Positions 1 through 10,039 of a DNA stretch of 42,324 nucleotides are shown piece by piece (position 1 is the first letter of the stretch; each line of letters opens with the position of its first letter). The stretch covers positions 1-42,324 of the forward strand of contig JASEER010000021.1 in assembly GCA_030019475.1 (NCBI GenBank), read 5' to 3'. The notes under the pieces were generated by a model. That model was not told where the DNA came from and did not search any database. It saw nothing but the letters and a program-made list of their open reading frames with translations. Position numbers and translations under genes: made by a program. Origin of the DNA: Thermoanaerobacterales bacterium. GTDB taxonomy: Bacteria > Bacillota > Desulfotomaculia > Desulfotomaculales > JASEER01.

Positions 1-33
1 TTCCCATCTCTCACTTCCCACTTCCCATCAGTG
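1..33. repeat. Edge of a dispersed TCACTTCCCACTTCCC-type repeat
   Basis: The first 30 bases are near-tandem copies of a CACTTCCCA unit. This is the complementary form of the GTGAGAAGT/GTGGGAAGT units at 12846-12890 and 29627-29663. It abuts the start codon of the first gene and is cut by the window edge, so its full extent is unknown. Confidence 0.5.
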
Positions 34-35
34 AG

Positions 36-953
36 GTGATCCGCTTGCCTGAAGGCCGGGCCGTGCGGGAGGCGGGAACCTATGCCCTGGCCGTCACGGG
101 TCTGCTCCTCGCCGGCCTTTACCTGCCCTTCCTGCATTTCCTGTTCGGGATGGCCCTGCTGGTGCTCACGGTGGTGACCGCCCGCCGGCAGACGGCCGTG
201 CTGGCCCTCATCGTGCTGGCGGCCTGCGGCGGAGTTCTGGCCGTTGTCTTTTGGTCTCCCGACCCGATGATAATGGTGCTGGAGTTCGGGTTCCTGGGGC
301 TTGTTCCCGCCCTGGGCTTCAAGAACGGGGCCCCGCCCGAGTTTATCCTGGCAGCGACCCTTTTCGCGGCGCCGGTGTTTGTGGGGTTGGGCCTGGCCCT
401 CGGCTGGTTCGGGTGGGGGCTTAACCCTATGGACGCCACCGGGGTGCTGAACGGCCCGGGGGCCGAGACGCCGGCCGCGAGGGAAGCCATCCGCCTGGCC
501 GCCGTTCTGCTCCCCGGCAGCTACGCGGTCTGGGCCTTCGCCACGGGCCTGGCGGGCTTCTTCCTGAGCCAGGAAGTGCTGCGTCAGCTGGGCCTGGCCG
601 GTCAGCGGACCATCCCCTTCAGTTCCTGGCGCCTTCCCTGGTATGCGGTCTGGGGCCTTATCGCCGCGCTGACCCTGGTCCTGGCCGGGGACTATTGGCG
701 CCAGGCGCTCTGGAGAACCGCCGGCCAGAACATCCTTTTCCTGATGGCCTTTGTCTATTTCACGGCGGGCGTGAGCCTGGCCGCCCATTACTACCACCGC
801 CTTAACTGGGCCCGTCCCTGGAAACTCCTGGCCGTGGCGCTCGCCGTCTTCTACTGGCCCGTGACCTTTACATTTTTAGCCATGTTCGGGTTGTCCGACA
901 GCCTGGTCAACTTGCGGGAACGCCAGCCCCGGCCACCGCAGAAGGAGGAATAA
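36..953 (+). CDS. DUF2232 / YybS-family integral membrane protein
   Basis: This is a 305-residue, very hydrophobic protein with about eight predicted membrane spans and a basic C-terminus. Length, topology and position directly before rplI and dnaB match the YybS (DUF2232) family of Firmicutes. The biochemical role of that family is not established. The GTG start at 36 has GTGAGG just upstream, partly supplied by the repeat at the window edge. The gene ends two bases before rplI, and its last codons carry the rplI Shine-Dalgarno (AAGGAGGA), so the two are probably co-transcribed and translationally coupled. The assignment rests mainly on synteny and hydrophobicity. Confidence 0.75.
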   Translation: MIRLPEGRAVREAGTYALAVTGLLLAGLYLPFLHFLFGMALLVLTVVTARRQTAVLALIVLAACGGVLAVVFWSPDPMIMVLEFGFLGLVPALGFKNGAPPEFILAATLFAAPVFVGLGLALGWFGWGLNPMDATGVLNGPGAETPAAREAIRLAAVLLPGSYAVWAFATGLAGFFLSQEVLRQLGLAGQRTIPFSSWRLPWYAVWGLIAALTLVLAGDYWRQALWRTAGQNILFLMAFVYFTAGVSLAAHYYHRLNWARPWKLLAVALAVFYWPVTFTFLAMFGLSDSLVNLRERQPRPPQKEE

Positions 954-955
954 CG

Positions 956-1408
956 GTGAAGGTTGTCTTGCTGAAAGACGTGCCCAACCTCGGGCGCCGC
1001 GGCGAGGTGGTCAATGTCGCCGAGGGCTACGCCCGGAATTACCTGCTGCCCCGCCGCCTGGCCGAGCCGGCCAGCGAGGGCCGGATGCAGGAAATCGCCC
1101 ATAACATTGACCTTAAGGCGAAGAAGGAAGAGCGTGCCGCCGCGCAGGCCCGCGCCGTGGCCGCCCGGTTGACCGGCCGGGCGGTGAAGGTCGCCGTCCG
1201 CGCCGGGGAGGGGGGCAAGCTCTTCGGATCGGTGCAGACCAAGGACATCGCTGCGGCCGTGGCCTCCCAGCTCGGCCTTAAGGTCGACCGCAAGAAGTTC
1301 GAGATCAAGGAGCCCGTGCGTGCCCTGGGTCGCTATACCGTTCTGGCCCGGCTGCATCCCGGGGTGCAGGCGGAGTTTACCGTGGAGGTCGTGAACAGCG
1401 GTGCTTGA
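956..1408 (+). CDS. rplI: 50S ribosomal protein L9
   Basis: This 150-residue protein has the L9 N-terminal signature (MKVVLLKDVPNLGRRGEVV, then the GYARNYLLP motif). A long charged helix of roughly residues 40-75 links it to a C-terminal domain with the GGKLFGSVQTKDIA segment. L9 binds 23S rRNA near the L1 stalk and affects reading-frame fidelity. Length is normal (about 148-150). The GTG start has AAGGAGGA 8 bases upstream, inside the end of the preceding gene. The gene overlaps dnaB by 8 bases, so the three genes form one operon. Confidence 0.97.
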   Translation: MKVVLLKDVPNLGRRGEVVNVAEGYARNYLLPRRLAEPASEGRMQEIAHNIDLKAKKEERAAAQARAVAARLTGRAVKVAVRAGEGGKLFGSVQTKDIAAAVASQLGLKVDRKKFEIKEPVRALGRYTVLARLHPGVQAEFTVEVVNSGA

Positions 1409-2732
1409 CCGCCTGCCGCCGCAGAACATCGACGCCGAACAGGCCGTCCTCGGCGCCCTGCTCCTGGACCCGGAGGCCGTGCACCACTTGCCTTCCACGC
1501 TGCGCCCTGACGACTTCTACCACCAGGGGCACCGCCTCATCTTCGAGGCCGCCCTGAGCCTGGCCGAACAGGGGCAGCCGGTGGACCTGGTGACCGTCAC
1601 CGGACAGCTGCGGGAGCAGGGCGTGCTGGAGAAGGCCGGGGGCGCGGCCTATGTCGCCTCTCTCCTGGACATCGTCCCCACCGCGGCCAACATCGAGTAC
1701 TACAGCAGGATGGTCGAGGAGAAGTCCCTCCTGCGGACGCTGATCATGGCCGCCACGCGCATCGCCGAGATGGGGTACGAGGGGGGGGATGACGCCACCC
1801 GTCTTCTCGAGCAGGCCGAGCGGATGATACTGGAGGTCGGCGCGCGCCGCGCCGCGGGGGGCTTCGCCTCCCTGCGGGAGATCCTCCTCGCCGTCTGGTC
1901 CTTCGTCGAGGAGGCCTATGCCAGCAAGGGCGGCCTCTCCGGCCTGCCGACCGGGTTCGCCGACCTGGACCGGCTCTCCTGCGGGCTGCAGCCGGCCGAC
2001 CTGGTCATCCTGGCCGCCCGCCCGAGCATGGGCAAGACCAGCCTGGCGCTGTCCATCGCCTACCAGGTGGCCGTCAAGCAGCGCCTGCCGGTGGCCGTCT
2101 TCAGCCTGGAAATGTCCAAGGAGCAGCTCGTGCAGCGGCTGCTCTGCGCCGAGGCCGGGGTGGACCAGTACCGCCTGCGCACCGGCAACCTGCGCGAGGA
2201 GGACTGGGAACGCCTGAGCGACGCCATGGCGAACCTGAGTGATGTACCGCTGTACATTGACGACACCGTGGCCGGCTCGGTGCGGGAGATGCGGGCCAAG
2301 GCCAGGCGGCTGCAGGCCGAGAAGGGCCTCGCCCTGGTGGTGATTGACTACATACAGCTGATGCAGTCGGGGACCCGGGCCGAAAACCGGCAGCAGGAGA
2401 TCTCCCAGATCTCCCGCAGCCTGAAGGGCCTGGCCAAGGAACTGAACGTCCCCGTCCTGGCCCTCTCGCAGCTTTCCCGCGCCGTGGAGTCCCGGCAGGA
2501 AAAGAAACCGCAGATGTCGGACCTGAGGGAATCAGGGAGCCTTGAGCAGGACGCCGATGTCGTGATGTTCATCTACCGGGATGAGTATTATAACCCGGAG
2601 AGCGATAAAAAGGGCGTGGCGGAAATCATCATCGCCAAGCAGCGTAACGGCCCGGTGGGTATCGTCGAACTGGGCTTCATGAAGGAGTTTACCCGCTTCG
2701 TTAACCTGGCCAAAGCCTCGGGAGCAAGTTGA
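1401..2732 (+). CDS. dnaB: Replicative DNA helicase DnaB
   Basis: This is a 443-residue RecA-fold hexameric helicase (DnaC in Bacillus) that unwinds DNA at the fork. The N-terminal primase-binding domain begins with PPQNIDAEQAVLGALL. The Walker A motif is in AARPSMGKTSLAL (about residue 205) and Walker B is in LVVIDYIQLM (about 315), followed by the conserved LSQLSRAVE and DLRESGSLEQDADVV motifs. No intein interrupts the Walker A region, a common insertion site in this gene. The GTG start overlaps rplI by 8 bases, consistent with coupling. Confidence 0.97.
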   Translation: MLDRLPPQNIDAEQAVLGALLLDPEAVHHLPSTLRPDDFYHQGHRLIFEAALSLAEQGQPVDLVTVTGQLREQGVLEKAGGAAYVASLLDIVPTAANIEYYSRMVEEKSLLRTLIMAATRIAEMGYEGGDDATRLLEQAERMILEVGARRAAGGFASLREILLAVWSFVEEAYASKGGLSGLPTGFADLDRLSCGLQPADLVILAARPSMGKTSLALSIAYQVAVKQRLPVAVFSLEMSKEQLVQRLLCAEAGVDQYRLRTGNLREEDWERLSDAMANLSDVPLYIDDTVAGSVREMRAKARRLQAEKGLALVVIDYIQLMQSGTRAENRQQEISQISRSLKGLAKELNVPVLALSQLSRAVESRQEKKPQMSDLRESGSLEQDADVVMFIYRDEYYNPESDKKGVAEIIIAKQRNGPVGIVELGFMKEFTRFVNLAKASGAS

Positions 2733-2788
2733 CAACGGGGGGGCCCTTTGCTAAATTTGAAGGGGCCTGTGTAAGGGGGTTTGGCCGC

Positions 2789-4186
2789 TTGACACAGAGA
2801 CAGTACGACGTAATCATCATCGGTGGAGGGCCGGCGGGAATTTTCGCGGCCCTTGAGCTTGTTAAGGACAACGGTAAGGTTCCGCGGGTCCTGCTCCTGG
2901 AAAAGGGGCTGGACCTGAAGAAGCGTCTTTGTCCCTCCCAGGTGCGTACGGGCAACTGCCGCCACTGCGTCCCCTGTGCCACAGTCTGCGGCTGGGGAGG
3001 GGCCGGCGCCTTTTCCGACGGCAAGCTGACCCTTTCGACCGAGGTCGGCGGGAGCCTCGACCGCTACGTGGGGGACGAGGCCCTGACCGGGCTCATCGAG
3101 TACATCGATAAGATCTATCTGCGCTTCGGGGCCCCGCAGGACGTCTACGGCACCCGCTGCAAGGAAGAACTCGAGGCCGTCCGCAAAAAGGCTGTCCTGG
3201 CCGAGCTGCGCCTCGTGCCGCTCCCGATCCGCCACCTGGGGACCGGGCGCTGCGCCGAGATACTCCAGTTGATGTACGACTATCTGAACCCCCGGATCGA
3301 CATCCGGACCAACACCCTGGTGACCCGCATCCTGACGCGGGACAAGAGGGCGGTGGGGGTCGAGACGGCCGAGGGGGAGACCTTCAGCGCCCGCTACGTG
3401 GTCGTCGCCCCCGGCCGGGAGGGGGCCGAGTGGCTGACCAACGAGGCGCACCGCCTGGGCCTGAAGACCGTGGTCAACCCGGTGGACATCGGGGTGCGGG
3501 TGGAGCTGCCGGCGGTCGTCCTGGAGCCCCTGACCCGCCTCTTCTACGAGCTGAAATGCACCTACATCTCCAGGACCTTCGAGGACCGCATCCGGACCTT
3601 CTGCATGAACCCGAACGGCGAGGTGGTCATGGAGAACAACGACGGGGTCATCACCGTCAACGGCCACAGCCACGCCTACCGGAAGACCGAGAACACCAAT
3701 TTCGCGGTCCTGGTCAGCAAGAGCTTCACCGAGCCCTTCCAGGAGCCGATCGCCTACGGGCGCTACATCGCCTCCCTGGCCAACCTGCTCGGGGGCGGGG
3801 TCATCGTGCAGCGCCTCGGGGACCTGATGAACGGGCGCCGCAGCACGAAGGAGAAGGTGGCGCGGGGGCTGGTCAGGCCGACCCTGCCCGAGGCCACGCC
3901 GGGCGACCTCTCCCTGGTCTTCCCGTACCGCCACCTGCTGGGGATCATTGAAATGCTGCAGGCCCTGGACAAGATCGCCCCCGGGGTCAGCTCGCGCGAC
4001 ACCCTGCTCTACGGGGCCGAGGTCAAGTTCTATTCGTCCCGCCTGTCCCTGAACGAGCACCTGGAGACCCAGGTGGGCAACCTCTTCGCCGCCGGCGACG
4101 GCGCCGGGGTCACCCGGGGCTTGGCGCAGGCCTCCGCCTCGGGCGTCGTGGCGGCGCGGGAGATCCTGCGGCGGGGCTGGGAGTAA
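2789..4186 (+). CDS. NAD(P)/FAD-dependent dehydrogenase (COG2509 type)
   Basis: This is a flavoprotein of about 465 residues. A dinucleotide-binding motif (DVIIIGGGPAGI) lies near the N-terminus, a cysteine-rich stretch (CRHCVPCATVCGWGGAGAFSDGKL) at about residues 50-75, and a C-terminal FAD motif (GNLFAAGDGAGVTRGLAQA). The pattern fits the uncharacterised FAD-dependent dehydrogenases often found near purA or dnaB in Firmicutes; the substrate is unknown. An in-frame TTG at 2729 would overlap dnaB and add 20 unconserved residues. I prefer the TTG at 2789, which has AAGGGGG about 9 bases upstream and begins just before the Rossmann motif. Confidence 0.85.
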   Translation: MTQRQYDVIIIGGGPAGIFAALELVKDNGKVPRVLLLEKGLDLKKRLCPSQVRTGNCRHCVPCATVCGWGGAGAFSDGKLTLSTEVGGSLDRYVGDEALTGLIEYIDKIYLRFGAPQDVYGTRCKEELEAVRKKAVLAELRLVPLPIRHLGTGRCAEILQLMYDYLNPRIDIRTNTLVTRILTRDKRAVGVETAEGETFSARYVVVAPGREGAEWLTNEAHRLGLKTVVNPVDIGVRVELPAVVLEPLTRLFYELKCTYISRTFEDRIRTFCMNPNGEVVMENNDGVITVNGHSHAYRKTENTNFAVLVSKSFTEPFQEPIAYGRYIASLANLLGGGVIVQRLGDLMNGRRSTKEKVARGLVRPTLPEATPGDLSLVFPYRHLLGIIEMLQALDKIAPGVSSRDTLLYGAEVKFYSSRLSLNEHLETQVGNLFAAGDGAGVTRGLAQASASGVVAAREILRRGWE

Positions 4187-4204
4187 ACCGGACTTACCGG
4201 ATAA

Positions 4205-5509
<1,305 letters not shown>

Positions 5510-5541
5510 AACGGTGGCAGGATGTGCTTTGCCGCCCGGCC

Positions 5542-5570
5542 TTGACAGGCGGGCGCACCTATAGTAACAT
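5542..5570 (+). promoter_or_regulatory. Sigma-A-like promoter for the tRNA pair
   Basis: TTGACA at 5542-5547 and TAACAT at 5565-5570 are separated by 17 bp, about 20 bp before tRNA-Glu. The -35 is perfect and the -10 matches 4 of 6. It lies just after the purA stop codon, so the tRNAs are likely transcribed independently of purA. Confidence 0.7.
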
Positions 5571-5589
5571 ACAATGTGCGAGACAATGT

Positions 5590-5665
5590 GGCCCCATGGT
5601 CAAGTGGACTAAGACACCGGTCTTTCAAGCCGGTAACCCGGGTTCGAATCCCGGTGGGGTCACCA
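5590..5665 (+). tRNA. tRNA-Glu (anticodon UUC)
   Basis: The acceptor stem GGCCCCA pairs with TGGGGTC, followed by discriminator A and an encoded CCA end. The anticodon stem CCGGT/GCCGG closes the loop CTTTCAA, giving anticodon TTC. The T arm has GGTTCGAATCC. It decodes GAA/GAG. Six bases separate it from the next tRNA, so both probably come from one transcript. Confidence 0.97.
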
Positions 5666-5671
5666 TAACAC

Positions 5672-5746
5672 GCGGGTGTAGCTCAATGGTAGAGCATCAG
5701 CTTCCCAAGCTGAGGGCTGAGGGTTCGATCCCCTTCACCCGCTCCA
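5672..5746 (+). tRNA. tRNA-Gly (anticodon CCC)
   Basis: The acceptor stem GCGGGTG pairs with CACCCGC, followed by discriminator T and an encoded CCA. The anticodon stem TCAGC/GCTGA closes the loop TTCCCAA, giving anticodon CCC, which reads GGG. The D arm has AGCTCAATGGTAGAGC and the T arm GGTTCGATCC. A terminator hairpin follows after 19 bases. Confidence 0.97.
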
Positions 5747-5765
5747 TTTTCGTCAATAACGGCAA

Positions 5766-5797
5766 GGCCTCCCGGCTATCGGGAGGCCGACCTTTTT
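5766..5797 (+). terminator. Rho-independent terminator of the tRNA operon
   Basis: A perfect 8-bp stem, GGCCTCCC/GGGAGGCC, with a 7-nt loop is followed by GACCTTTTT. It lies between the rightward tRNAs and the leftward aminotransferase that ends at 5821, so it may act on both strands, though the T-run favours the plus strand. Confidence 0.88.
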
Positions 5798-5820
5798 GCA
5801 ATGCCGCCGGGGGTCGGCGC

Positions 5821-7149
5821 TCAGGCGCCGGCCCCCGCGTGTTCCTCCAGGGCCGCCTCCAGAATGGAGAAGCCATCGTTAAGCTCCTCGTCGGTGATGA
5901 CCAAAGGCATCAGGAAGCGGATGCAGTTGCCGAAGGTGCCGGTCTTGAGGATCACCAGCCCGTGGCGCCAGCACCAGTCGACAATGCTCTGGGTTAACTC
6001 GGGGGCCGGCTCCTTCGTCTCCCGGTCCTTCACCAGCTCCATAGCCGGCATAAGACCGAGGCCCCTTATGTCGCCTACCGCCGGGAAGCGCTCCTTCCAG
6101 GCGAGGAGCCTCTCCCAAACCCGCCGTCCAAGCTCCCGGACGTGCTCCTGGAAGGCCGGGTCCTCGTAGACCTCGATGACCGCCAGCGCCGCCGCACAGG
6201 CCACGGGGTTCCCCCCGTAGGTCCCGCCGAGGGACCCGACGACGGGCGCGTCCATCACCTCGCGCCGGCCGATCACCCCGGAAAGGGGCAGCCCTCCGGC
6301 CAGTGACTTGGCGACCGTCACCAGGTCCGGGGTAATGCCGAAGTGCTCGAAGGCGAACATCCGGCCCGTCCGCATGAACCCCGATTGGATCTCGTCCACG
6401 ATGAGCAGGATGCCGTGCTCCCGGCAGATGGCCTCCAGGCCGGGCAGGAACCCCGCCGGGGGCACGACGAACCCGCCCTCGCCGAGGACCGGCTCGACGA
6501 TGACCGCCGCCACCTCCTCGGGGGCGACCTGCGTCGCCAAGGCCTCCCGCAGCGCATCGAGGCAGGCCTGTGCGGTACCATAGGGCCCGCCCCGGTAAGG
6601 GTACGGGTACGGCGCATGGTAGATCTCGGGCGCCAGTGGGCGGAAGTGGTCTTTGTAGGGATGCTCGCGGCCGGTAAGGGACAGCGTGAGCAGGGTACGG
6701 CCGTGAAAAGCGTGGGAGAAGGCGATGACGGCGGGCCTTCGGGTGTAGGCCCGCGCGATTTTGACCGCGTTTTCGACCGCCTCGGCCCCGCTGTTGACCA
6801 GTAAGGCCTTCTTCGGGTGGCCGCCCGGCATAAGTTCGACGAGTTTCCGGCATAATCGCACGTAGGGCTCGTACATCAGCACCGAGAAACAGGTGTGGAT
6901 GAGGCGCTCGACCTGAGAATGGACGGCGGCCACCATGTCCGGATGGTTGTGGCCGGCGTTCAGCGTCCCGATGCCCCCGGCGAAATCCAGGAACTCGTGC
7001 CCTTCGATGTCCCGGACCCGCGACCCGCGGGCCGACGCGGCGAAGACCGGGGTGGCCGAATACACTCCCCGCGCCACGAACTGCTCCCGCAGCGCCTTAA
7101 GCCGCCTCGTCTCCTCACCGAAACGGTACTCCTCTTTGGTTTCCGCCAT
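5821..7149 (-). CDS. Class III PLP aminotransferase (4-aminobutyrate/ornithine type)
   Basis: This is a 442-residue cytosolic enzyme of the GabT/ArgD/acetylornithine superfamily. Visible motifs are NSGAEAVENAVKIAR (PLP phosphate binding), the SHAFHGRT loop, LLIVDEIQSGFMRTG (Asp contacting the PLP ring nitrogen) and the lysine in TVAKSLAGGLPLSG. The closest functional reading is 4-aminobutyrate or diamine:2-oxoglutarate transamination, but the substrate cannot be fixed from sequence. It lies 15 bases downstream of an Orn/Lys/Arg decarboxylase in the same direction. Together they could decarboxylate a basic amino acid and transaminate the resulting diamine. The gene symbol is left empty because gabT and patA-like enzymes are hard to separate. 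Confidence 0.85.
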   Translation of the reverse strand: MAETKEEYRFGEETRRLKALREQFVARGVYSATPVFAASARGSRVRDIEGHEFLDFAGGIGTLNAGHNHPDMVAAVHSQVERLIHTCFSVLMYEPYVRLCRKLVELMPGGHPKKALLVNSGAEAVENAVKIARAYTRRPAVIAFSHAFHGRTLLTLSLTGREHPYKDHFRPLAPEIYHAPYPYPYRGGPYGTAQACLDALREALATQVAPEEVAAVIVEPVLGEGGFVVPPAGFLPGLEAICREHGILLIVDEIQSGFMRTGRMFAFEHFGITPDLVTVAKSLAGGLPLSGVIGRREVMDAPVVGSLGGTYGGNPVACAAALAVIEVYEDPAFQEHVRELGRRVWERLLAWKERFPAVGDIRGLGLMPAMELVKDRETKEPAPELTQSIVDWCWRHGLVILKTGTFGNCIRFLMPLVITDEELNDGFSILEAALEEHAGAGA

Positions 7150-7164
7150 CTGTGTACCGCCTCC

Positions 7165-8640
7165 TCAGTCGATTACGTTGATAAACTCCAGCCGCCCGTC
7201 CTCGGCGCCCTGCAGGTGAACCCCGGCATCCCTGGCCCGGGCCAGGTAGGCGATAACCGGCGGCGTCAGCCGCTCACCGGGATAGATCACGGGGACGCCG
7301 GGAGGATACGCCGCCACCATCTCCGCGCTGACAAGGCCGGCGGCCTCGTCCAGCCGCACGCGGCGTGCCGGCCGTCCGAAGGCGTGGGCCGGGATCAGGA
7401 CCATAGGGGGTGTCGGCGGGAGCAGGCCGCCCGCAAGCCCCGCTTCACGGGCGGGTGTCGGGGAAGCGCCGGGGGCGCCGCTGATCACCTGCTTAAAGGC
7501 GGTCAGAAAGGCGTCAATGGTCTCCGGCGTATCGCCCGGGCTGAGTAAGAGAACGATGTTGGAGAAGTCGGAGAGTTCGATCTGGACCCCGTGCTCGTAC
7601 CTGAGCACGCGCTCCACCTTGTGCCCGGACAGGCCGGTTTCCCGGACGTTGATCACGATACGGGTCGGGTCGGTACGAAAGGGCCCCTGCAAGAAGTCCG
7701 GGTTCAGGCAGCGCACACCCGTCCCGGTCCGCTCCATCGTCCCGACCTCGGCCGTAATCCGTGCCGCCATGTTCAGAACCCTCTGGAGGCGGTTGTGCCC
7801 TTCGTTGGCCAGCAGGAAGCGGGCGGCGTCGAGGGAGCCCAGGATGAGGTAAGAAGGGCTGGTGGTCTGAAGGATGCGCAGGTACCCCCTTACCCGTTCG
7901 ACCGGAACCCGCTCCCCCTGGAGGTGAAGTATGGACCCCTGGCTGAAGCTTCCGGCCGTCTTGTGAACCCCCTGGGCTACGGCGTCGGCGCCCTGCTGGA
8001 GCGAGGACGGCGGCAGGCCGGGATGGAACCCGAGGTGCGCCCCGTGCGCCTCGTCCACGAGCAGGGGGAGCCCGTGAGCATGAGCGATCTCGGCGATGGC
8101 GCGGATGTCGGGGATGACTCCGTAGTAGGTGGGGCCGACGATGAGAACGCCCTTGGCCTCGGGGTGTTGAGCGACCGTTTTCTCGACGGTCCGCGGTGAG
8201 ACCCCGAGCGGCAGGCCGAAGGATTCTTCCAAGTCCGGCTCCATGTAAACCGGCCGGGCGCCGCTGAGGATCAGTGCCCCGACCACGGAGCGATGTACAT
8301 TCCGCGGGATGATGAGTTCGTCCCCGGGGCCGCACAGGGCCAGGACCAGGGCGTGCAGGCCGCAGGATGTCCCGTTCACCAGGAAAAAGGTATGGTCCGC
8401 GCCCCAGGCCTCCGCCGCCAGCGCCAGGGCCTCGGCGATGCAGCCGTGCGGCGCGTGGAAGTCATCCAACCCCTCGACTCCCACCACGTCGGCCTGAAAG
8501 GCGCCGTATCCCACCAGGGAGAGGAAAGGTTCGGCCACCCCGGTTCCGCCTTTGTGCCCGGGCATGTGGATCCGCCCGACTCCCAGGTAGTCCCGGATGG
8601 CCTCGACAATAGGCAACCGGCTTTGGTCCGGCGATGTCAC
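7165..8640 (-). CDS. Orn/Lys/Arg decarboxylase family (fold-type I PLP)
   Basis: This 491-residue enzyme belongs to the SpeA/CadA-like group without the N-terminal wing domain. MPGHKGG near residue 27, FFLVNGTSCG, LLVDEAHGAHLGFHP and the PLP lysine in GVHKTAGSFSQGS are all present. The family decarboxylates arginine, lysine or ornithine to the diamine; a few members have other functions, so the substrate is uncertain. The start is GTG at 8640 with AAGGAGG about 10 bases upstream. A closer ATG is followed at once by an in-frame stop and is not usable. It leads a two-gene operon with the class III aminotransferase. Confidence 0.85.
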   Translation of the reverse strand: MTSPDQSRLPIVEAIRDYLGVGRIHMPGHKGGTGVAEPFLSLVGYGAFQADVVGVEGLDDFHAPHGCIAEALALAAEAWGADHTFFLVNGTSCGLHALVLALCGPGDELIIPRNVHRSVVGALILSGARPVYMEPDLEESFGLPLGVSPRTVEKTVAQHPEAKGVLIVGPTYYGVIPDIRAIAEIAHAHGLPLLVDEAHGAHLGFHPGLPPSSLQQGADAVAQGVHKTAGSFSQGSILHLQGERVPVERVRGYLRILQTTSPSYLILGSLDAARFLLANEGHNRLQRVLNMAARITAEVGTMERTGTGVRCLNPDFLQGPFRTDPTRIVINVRETGLSGHKVERVLRYEHGVQIELSDFSNIVLLLSPGDTPETIDAFLTAFKQVISGAPGASPTPAREAGLAGGLLPPTPPMVLIPAHAFGRPARRVRLDEAAGLVSAEMVAAYPPGVPVIYPGERLTPPVIAYLARARDAGVHLQGAEDGRLEFINVID

Positions 8641-8822
8641 TTAATGCATCTCCTCCTTCCCTGATGTCGCAGCGGCAGTCTCACAAAATTTTCCGTGGTC
8701 TCATAATATGGGGTTCAAAGGCGGGGCGTTCCCCGGCAGGGAGCTCCGTTGGAAAAAGCGCAAGCCCAACGGCGGGGATGTCCGTCCCTATCCGGGGGAA
8801 GGGGAAAGGAGGAGGCGGGGCT

Positions 8823-10004
8823 ATGAAGCTGGCGGCCAGGGCCGGACGTCTGCCCGTGGAGACGGCTTTCGAGCAGGCCGAAAAGCTATGCCGCGCCGGG
8901 ATCCCGTTCATCAACTTCGCTCACGGCGACCCCGACCAGCCCACGTCCGAGGCCGTCAAGGCCGCGACCTGCCTGGCTCTTGCCCGGAACGAGACCAGGT
9001 ACAGCGATACCTTGGGCCTGACCGCCCTCAGGCAGGCCGTCGCCGAGCACGTCGGCCGAACCCGGGGCGTGCCCGTTTCCCGGGAAGAGGTGATCGTTCT
9101 CCCCGGGGCCAACCCGGCCGTCTTTCTCGGCCTGCTGCTCGTCATCGACGAGGGCGACGAGGTTATCTATCCCAACCCGGGCTACCCCCTCTACCCGTCG
9201 GCCGTTAAGGCCGCGGGGGGCGAGCCCGTACCCCTCCCCCTGCGCCCGGAACTCGGCTACACCTTCGACCCCCGGGAACTCACGGCCCTCATCACTCCTC
9301 GGACCCGTGCCGTCATTATCAACTCCCCCAACAATCCGACAGGTTCCGTACTGGGGCCCGAACATCTTGCCGCGCTCGCGGAAGCGGCGGCCGGCCGCGA
9401 CCTCTGGCTTTTGTCGGACGAGGTGTACGCCGACTTTGTCTACGAAGGCCGGTTCGAGAGCGTTTTCTCGCGTCCGGAGGCGCGCGGGCGCGTCCTCCTG
9501 ATCGACAGCTTTTCGAAGACCTTCGCGATGACCGGCTGGCGCCTGGGTTATGCCGTCGGTCCGCGCCCGCTGATCGAACGCCTCGGCACGCTCTTCGCCC
9601 TGGTGGACTTCTCCGTCAACACCTTCATCCAGCACGGCGGGATCGAGGCCCTCCGGCGCCACGACGAGATAGCGGCATGCATGCGGGCCCTCTACCGGGA
9701 ACGCCGCGACCGGATCGTGGCCGGCCTCAACGCCGTCCCGGGGGTCGTATGCCCCGTCCCGGCCGGCAGCTTTTATGTCTTCCCGGAGGTGACGGAGGCC
9801 TGCCGGCGCCTCGGCCTCCAGGGCGCCAAGGCCCTCCAGAAACTGGTCCTGGAGAAGTGCCGGGTCGCCCTGCTGGCCCGCGACTGGTTCGGCCCGCGTA
9901 ACCCCGGGGAAACGGGCGAGCGTGTCCGCCTCACGTATACCCTGCCCCTCGCCGACATCGAGGAGGGACTCAGGCGCCTCAAGTCGCTGGTGGAGCGCAA
10001 GTGA
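8823..10004 (+). CDS. Class I/II PLP aminotransferase
   Basis: This is an aminotransferase of about 393 residues in the aspartate aminotransferase superfamily. NFAHGDPDQPT contacts substrate, INSPNNPTG is the substrate/PLP loop, LLSDEVYADFVYE carries the PLP Asp/Tyr, and DSFSKTFAMTGWRLGYAVG carries the PLP lysine and phosphate-binding Arg. The substrate is unknown. The frame is open upstream to 8634, but the ATG at 8823 has AAAGGAGGAGG at good spacing and starts where conservation begins. It diverges from the decarboxylase and is followed after 35 bases by a TIM-barrel gene. Confidence 0.87.
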   Translation: MKLAARAGRLPVETAFEQAEKLCRAGIPFINFAHGDPDQPTSEAVKAATCLALARNETRYSDTLGLTALRQAVAEHVGRTRGVPVSREEVIVLPGANPAVFLGLLLVIDEGDEVIYPNPGYPLYPSAVKAAGGEPVPLPLRPELGYTFDPRELTALITPRTRAVIINSPNNPTGSVLGPEHLAALAEAAAGRDLWLLSDEVYADFVYEGRFESVFSRPEARGRVLLIDSFSKTFAMTGWRLGYAVGPRPLIERLGTLFALVDFSVNTFIQHGGIEALRRHDEIAACMRALYRERRDRIVAGLNAVPGVVCPVPAGSFYVFPEVTEACRRLGLQGAKALQKLVLEKCRVALLARDWFGPRNPGETGERVRLTYTLPLADIEEGLRRLKSLVERK

Positions 10005-10039
10005 GAAGAGAAACGCTACGACTGCGGGGAGGAATGATT